Shown: positions 61,512 through 64,000 of the stretch, in pieces | Layout: the number at the start of each line of letters is the position of its first letter | How positions within the stretch are numbered: position 1 is the stretch's first letter | DNA from: VXMF01 sp965206775 | GTDB lineage: Bacteria; Acidobacteriota; Terriglobia; Bryobacterales; UBA6623 | Assembly (NCBI GenBank): GCA_965206775.1 | Contig: CBDBKU010000003.1 | Coordinates: 682,001-746,000 of the forward strand | Direction of reading: 5' to 3' | Length of the DNA stretch: 64,000 nt | Program-made: the position numbers and the translations under genes | Notes under the pieces: generated by a model | Told to the model about the DNA's origin: nothing | Databases searched by the model: none | What the model saw: the letters and a program-made list of their open reading frames with translations, nothing else

Positions 61512-62288
61512 TCACCGGACGGCTTCGCCCTTGGGTTCGTTCCTCCCTCGGCGCCAGTCATCGACGAGTCTATCCACGTCCTTCCGCACTGCTCTCCGCG
61601 CGTCTGCGCGCTCCATGCCTTGGGCGAGCAGCCTGTCGTAGTCCGTGGAACTGTGCCGCAGATAGGCTTCCACGGCTAGATTGATCGCTGTTTCGTCGAA
61701 TCGCTTCGCTGCAGCTGAACGTCCGACTCGCCCCGAGTGCCGCGCGCACGCCCGTTCCGCGATCAATGTGCGCGTCGCAGGAAGACACCCCGGGAATGCG
61801 ATTCCGATGTGTCTGGCGAAGTCCTTCGCGTATTGCTCATCCCAGTTCTCGCGACGCCATTCGGCGCGCATGCGAGCCATCGCTCGCGCCTCGTGATCTT
61901 CCATGCACTCCTGTTCGGCACGTGCCAGCGCTTCCTCATCGACTAGGACGCCTTGGCGCTCGTAACGCTTCCGAGCTCGGCTAAAGCGCACGACGACGGG
62001 CGAAATAGGCGATTGCTTCCGAGCCCGGCGGGTTAGTGCGGCGTTTCCGCTGGGGAGGAACGCGAGATGATCTAGGTCCGCGCACGACAGGCAGAGAGCG
62101 CGTTCGCCCTCTTTCCTCAGGAACCGCCCGTTGCCGAGCTCTTCCCCGCATTCATCACAAGAGGAAGCCCGAAGAATCCAAAAGACGACGATATCGCGTG
62201 TGCTGCCTTGTTTCGATTCCTTGGGAGGAAACTGGCCGGACAAGGGCATGGCTGATCTCGGACAAGAGTCGACTTTGTATGCGGCCAC
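61512..62288 (-). CDS. DUF2293 protein with N-terminal Cys4 zinc-finger-like region
   Basis: The 258-aa protein has a CDECG ... CLSC pair (about residues 44-69) that could bind zinc, a basic middle part, and a DUF2293-type C-terminal domain (AAAKRFDETAINLAVEAYLR, HSSTDYDRLLAQGMERADAR and DVDRLVDDWRRG). DUF2293 proteins are uncharacterised and often basic. The first 30 residues before the zinc region may not be translated, since the start is not backed by a strong ribosome site. Confidence 0.7.
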   Translation of the reverse strand: MAAYKVDSCPRSAMPLSGQFPPKESKQGSTRDIVVFWILRASSCDECGEELGNGRFLRKEGERALCLSCADLDHLAFLPSGNAALTRRARKQSPISPVVVRFSRARKRYERQGVLVDEEALARAEQECMEDHEARAMARMRAEWRRENWDEQYAKDFARHIGIAFPGCLPATRTLIAERACARHSGRVGRSAAAKRFDETAINLAVEAYLRHSSTDYDRLLAQGMERADARRAVRKDVDRLVDDWRRGRNEPKGEAVR

Positions 62289-63014
62289 GGCCGCCTTCGG
62301 TCAGAGCGGCGAATCTCCTCGAAGACCTTCGCTACGCCGCTCGTTTCCGGACGTCCCGATTCATCGTAGCCCATGCTCTGGGATCTGGGGCAACAGACTG
62401 AATCGGCTGCGGAGGCCCGACATGACTGTCACCGAGGAGCCGAGCGGCAGGCCTAGTCTTGCCAGCTGAGGCCATGTTAGGCACTCAGACGACAGAAGCC
62501 GATGCTAGGATCGACGCCGGTCCTTGGAGTCGTCAAGGCGGCGCCAGAGCCGCCGAACCTCCTCCCGTCCAACCTCGCTGGATGAGCCCCTCCCGCGCGG
62601 AGTGGGCGATACACCGTCACCTCATTCGAAATGCTAACAGCGAATGGGACCGAGGGGCTGCAGATCCACCTACCGCGGCGCGAATCCGGCGATGATGAGA
62701 ATCCCACCGGAATGGCAGCGGATGTAGTTGTCCGCATATCCGTCGGCGACGCTCGCATTCGAAGGCGTCCTCGCCGTGATTCCGCCCTCTGCCAATCCCG
62801 GCGAGGTGGGTCTCGGTCGCTGAGACATCGCTAGCTGGGATTCTGGGTGTGACCAACGCGAGCTCCCAGCAATTCCTGAACTCTGTGGATCGACACCCTG
62901 CCCACGAGTGATTCCGCAAGTGCGGTAATAGGAAGCAGAGCCGGTTGCCCGGTCGACTGCAAACCTTCTTGGTCCGGTGCCGACTCGCACCTCCGGGTCG
63001 CAGGAACAAAGCGC
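62289..63014. other. Intergenic region upstream of lpxB
   Basis: About 725 bp. Short frames are present on both strands but none has a good start or a recognisable family. It must include the lpxB promoter if lpxB is not part of a longer operon. Confidence 0.4.
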
Positions 63015-64000
63015 ATGAACATCCTAGTCTCCGCAGGCGAGGCATCCGGCGACCGCTACGCCGCGGGCGTGGTGTCCGTGCTGAAGAGAACGTTTCCTAG
63101 CGCCCGGTTCTTCGGGTGCGCCGGGCCTCACATGAGAGAGGCAGGAGTGCAAGCTGTCGTACGAACCGAAGATCTCGCTGTTGTCGGCCTGTTCGAGGTG
63201 CTGCGTCACATCCCTCGCATCTACGGCCTGTATAGGAAGCTAGTATTCGCGGCCAGCAATGCGAGGCCCGACTTGGCGATCCTCACGGATGCTCCGGACT
63301 TCCACCTCAGGCTGGCGTCGCGGTTGCGCGACCTGGGTGTCCCGGTCGTTTACTACGTCGCTCCGCAGGTCTGGGCCTGGCGACGCCGAAGGATCAGGAA
63401 AATTCGTCGCCTGGTAGACCACCTCCTCGTGATCTTCCCGTTCGAAGAGGAATTCTTCAGGAAGCACGGGATCAAGGCATCGTTTGTCGGGCACCCTCTG
63501 AGCGAACTTGCGCAAGTCTCGAGCGATCGCGAAGAGTTCTTCAGGCTGCACTCGCTCAACCCGGCGGAACAACTCGTCGCATTGCTTCCGGGGAGCAGGA
63601 AAGGCGAGTCCTTGCGACACCTTCCGGCGCTGCAAGACGCTGCGAGCCGATTGGTCGGCGAGGGAGTCCGGCAGTTCGTCCTGCCCGCATCCGCAACTAC
63701 GGGCAAGGCCTTCTTTGAGTCCCATTGGGACGGGCCCCAGATTTGCATCGTGGACGGCCGGGCGCAGGACTGCGTCGGGCACGCCGATGTGGCGCTGGTC
63801 GCCAGCGGCAGCGCGACAATCGAGACGGCCATCCTCGGAACGCCCATGGTGACTTTCTACAAGCTGGCTTGGCCGAGCTACTATCTCGCCCGCTTGCTGG
63901 TCGACGTGCCGTACTACAGCATGGTCAACCTGCTTGCCGAGAAGCCTGTCATCACGGAGTGCATCCAAGAGGAATGCACGGGCACGAAACTAGCGAGCGA
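63015..64000 (+). CDS. lpxB: Lipid-A-disaccharide synthase (3' end outside window)
   Basis: The frame starts at ATG 63015 and stays open to the right edge (328 codons). It shows the LpxB signature: NILVSAGEASGDRYAAGVV, DLAVVGLFEVLRHIPRI, TDAPDFHLRLASRLRDLGVP, VVYYVAPQVWAWRRRR, FVGHPLSE, LLPGSRKGE and ASGSATIETAILGTPMV. LpxB is a GT19 enzyme that joins UDP-diacylglucosamine and lipid X at the inner membrane in lipid A synthesis. Its presence implies a lipopolysaccharide-bearing outer membrane. Other lpx genes are not in this window. Confidence 0.96.
   Translation, partial: MNILVSAGEASGDRYAAGVVSVLKRTFPSARFFGCAGPHMREAGVQAVVRTEDLAVVGLFEVLRHIPRIYGLYRKLVFAASNARPDLAILTDAPDFHLRLASRLRDLGVPVVYYVAPQVWAWRRRRIRKIRRLVDHLLVIFPFEEEFFRKHGIKASFVGHPLSELAQVSSDREEFFRLHSLNPAEQLVALLPGSRKGESLRHLPALQDAASRLVGEGVRQFVLPASATTGKAFFESHWDGPQICIVDGRAQDCVGHADVALVASGSATIETAILGTPMVTFYKLAWPSYYLARLLVDVPYYSMVNLLAEKPVITECIQEECTGTKLAS

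Noticed and set aside
62670..62990. Minus-strand frame with a CHSGG motif before lpxB
   Set aside because: No CxxCH haem site, no start signal and no similarity to cytochromes; composition is non-coding.
1..64000. CRISPR array, rRNA operon or replication origin
   Set aside because: No spaced direct repeats, no rRNA sequence and no DnaA-box cluster were seen.

Overview
The window is chromosomal DNA from a high-GC, Gram-negative bacterium. LpxB at the right edge implies lipid A. The best guess is an Acidobacteriota member of the Bryobacterales/Solibacter type. The reasons are a PheT without its tRNA-binding OB domain, paired DUF1592/DUF1552 and PSD1/DUF1501 genes, CRTAC1, PQQ beta-propeller proteins with c-type haems, and a long fused indolepyruvate ferredoxin oxidoreductase. 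A Planctomycetota-like source of some genes is possible. The assignment rests on gene content only.

Layout. 1-6.2 kb: the end of an SPFH/prohibitin gene, a dihaem cytochrome c overlapping a PQQ dehydrogenase, and a divergent DUF3604 protein. 6.4-7.6 kb: decayed genes, including a DUF4143 fragment. 7.7-10.1 kb: a penicillin-acylase-family hydrolase. 10.1-11.4 kb: gene-poor DNA with an 84-bp tandem duplication, a 32-nt perfect palindrome and an internally deleted tyrosine recombinase. 11.4-14.6 kb: glnA, a phosphomannose-isomerase-like cupin and tRNA-Leu(UAG). 15.1-22.1 kb: a four-gene minus-strand operon (TPR, CRTAC1, DUF1592-type cytochrome, DUF1552). 22.2-27.3 kb: a methyltransferase, a PVA-dehydrogenase-like cytochrome/PQQ protein, a Uma2 nuclease and a bacilliredoxin. 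27.3-36.2 kb: indolepyruvate oxidoreductase, then a sulfatase / metallophosphoesterase / PhoD set. 36.3-38.7 kb: a secreted unknown protein and a DUF885 pseudo-peptidase. 38.9-42.7 kb: rpmI-rplT-pheS-pheT. 42.7-47.6 kb: GT39-like membrane protein, SDR dehydrogenase, and a deacetylase fused to FG-GAP repeats. 47.7-48.2 kb: a DUF4338 pseudogene. 48.3-52.7 kb: a PSD1/DUF1501 pair. 53.5-60.5 kb: a visibly AT-richer stretch (SRPBCC protein, a 2.6-kb GC-rich insertion sequence that cut a small secreted-protein gene, a PVC-type haem lipoprotein and a TPR protein). 60.6-64 kb: YjbQ, a DUF2293 protein and lpxB.

How the genes fit together. Housekeeping genes (glnA, the rpmI-pheT cluster, tRNA-Leu, lpxB) are interleaved with exported oxidative and hydrolytic modules. 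Five loci in 60 kb pair a CxxCH cytochrome domain with a large exported domain: the PQQ pair, DUF1592/DUF1552, the PVA-DH-like protein, PSD1/DUF1501 and the PVC lipoprotein. With the sulfatase, phosphatases, acylase and deacetylase they suggest periplasmic breakdown of complex organic matter feeding electrons to a cytochrome chain. Substrates cannot be read from the sequence. Pseudogenes (6.5-7.6, 10.9-11.4, 30.8-31.0, 47.7-48.2, 56.5-56.9 kb) and the IS mark the plastic parts. No CRISPR array, rRNA or intact defence system was seen.
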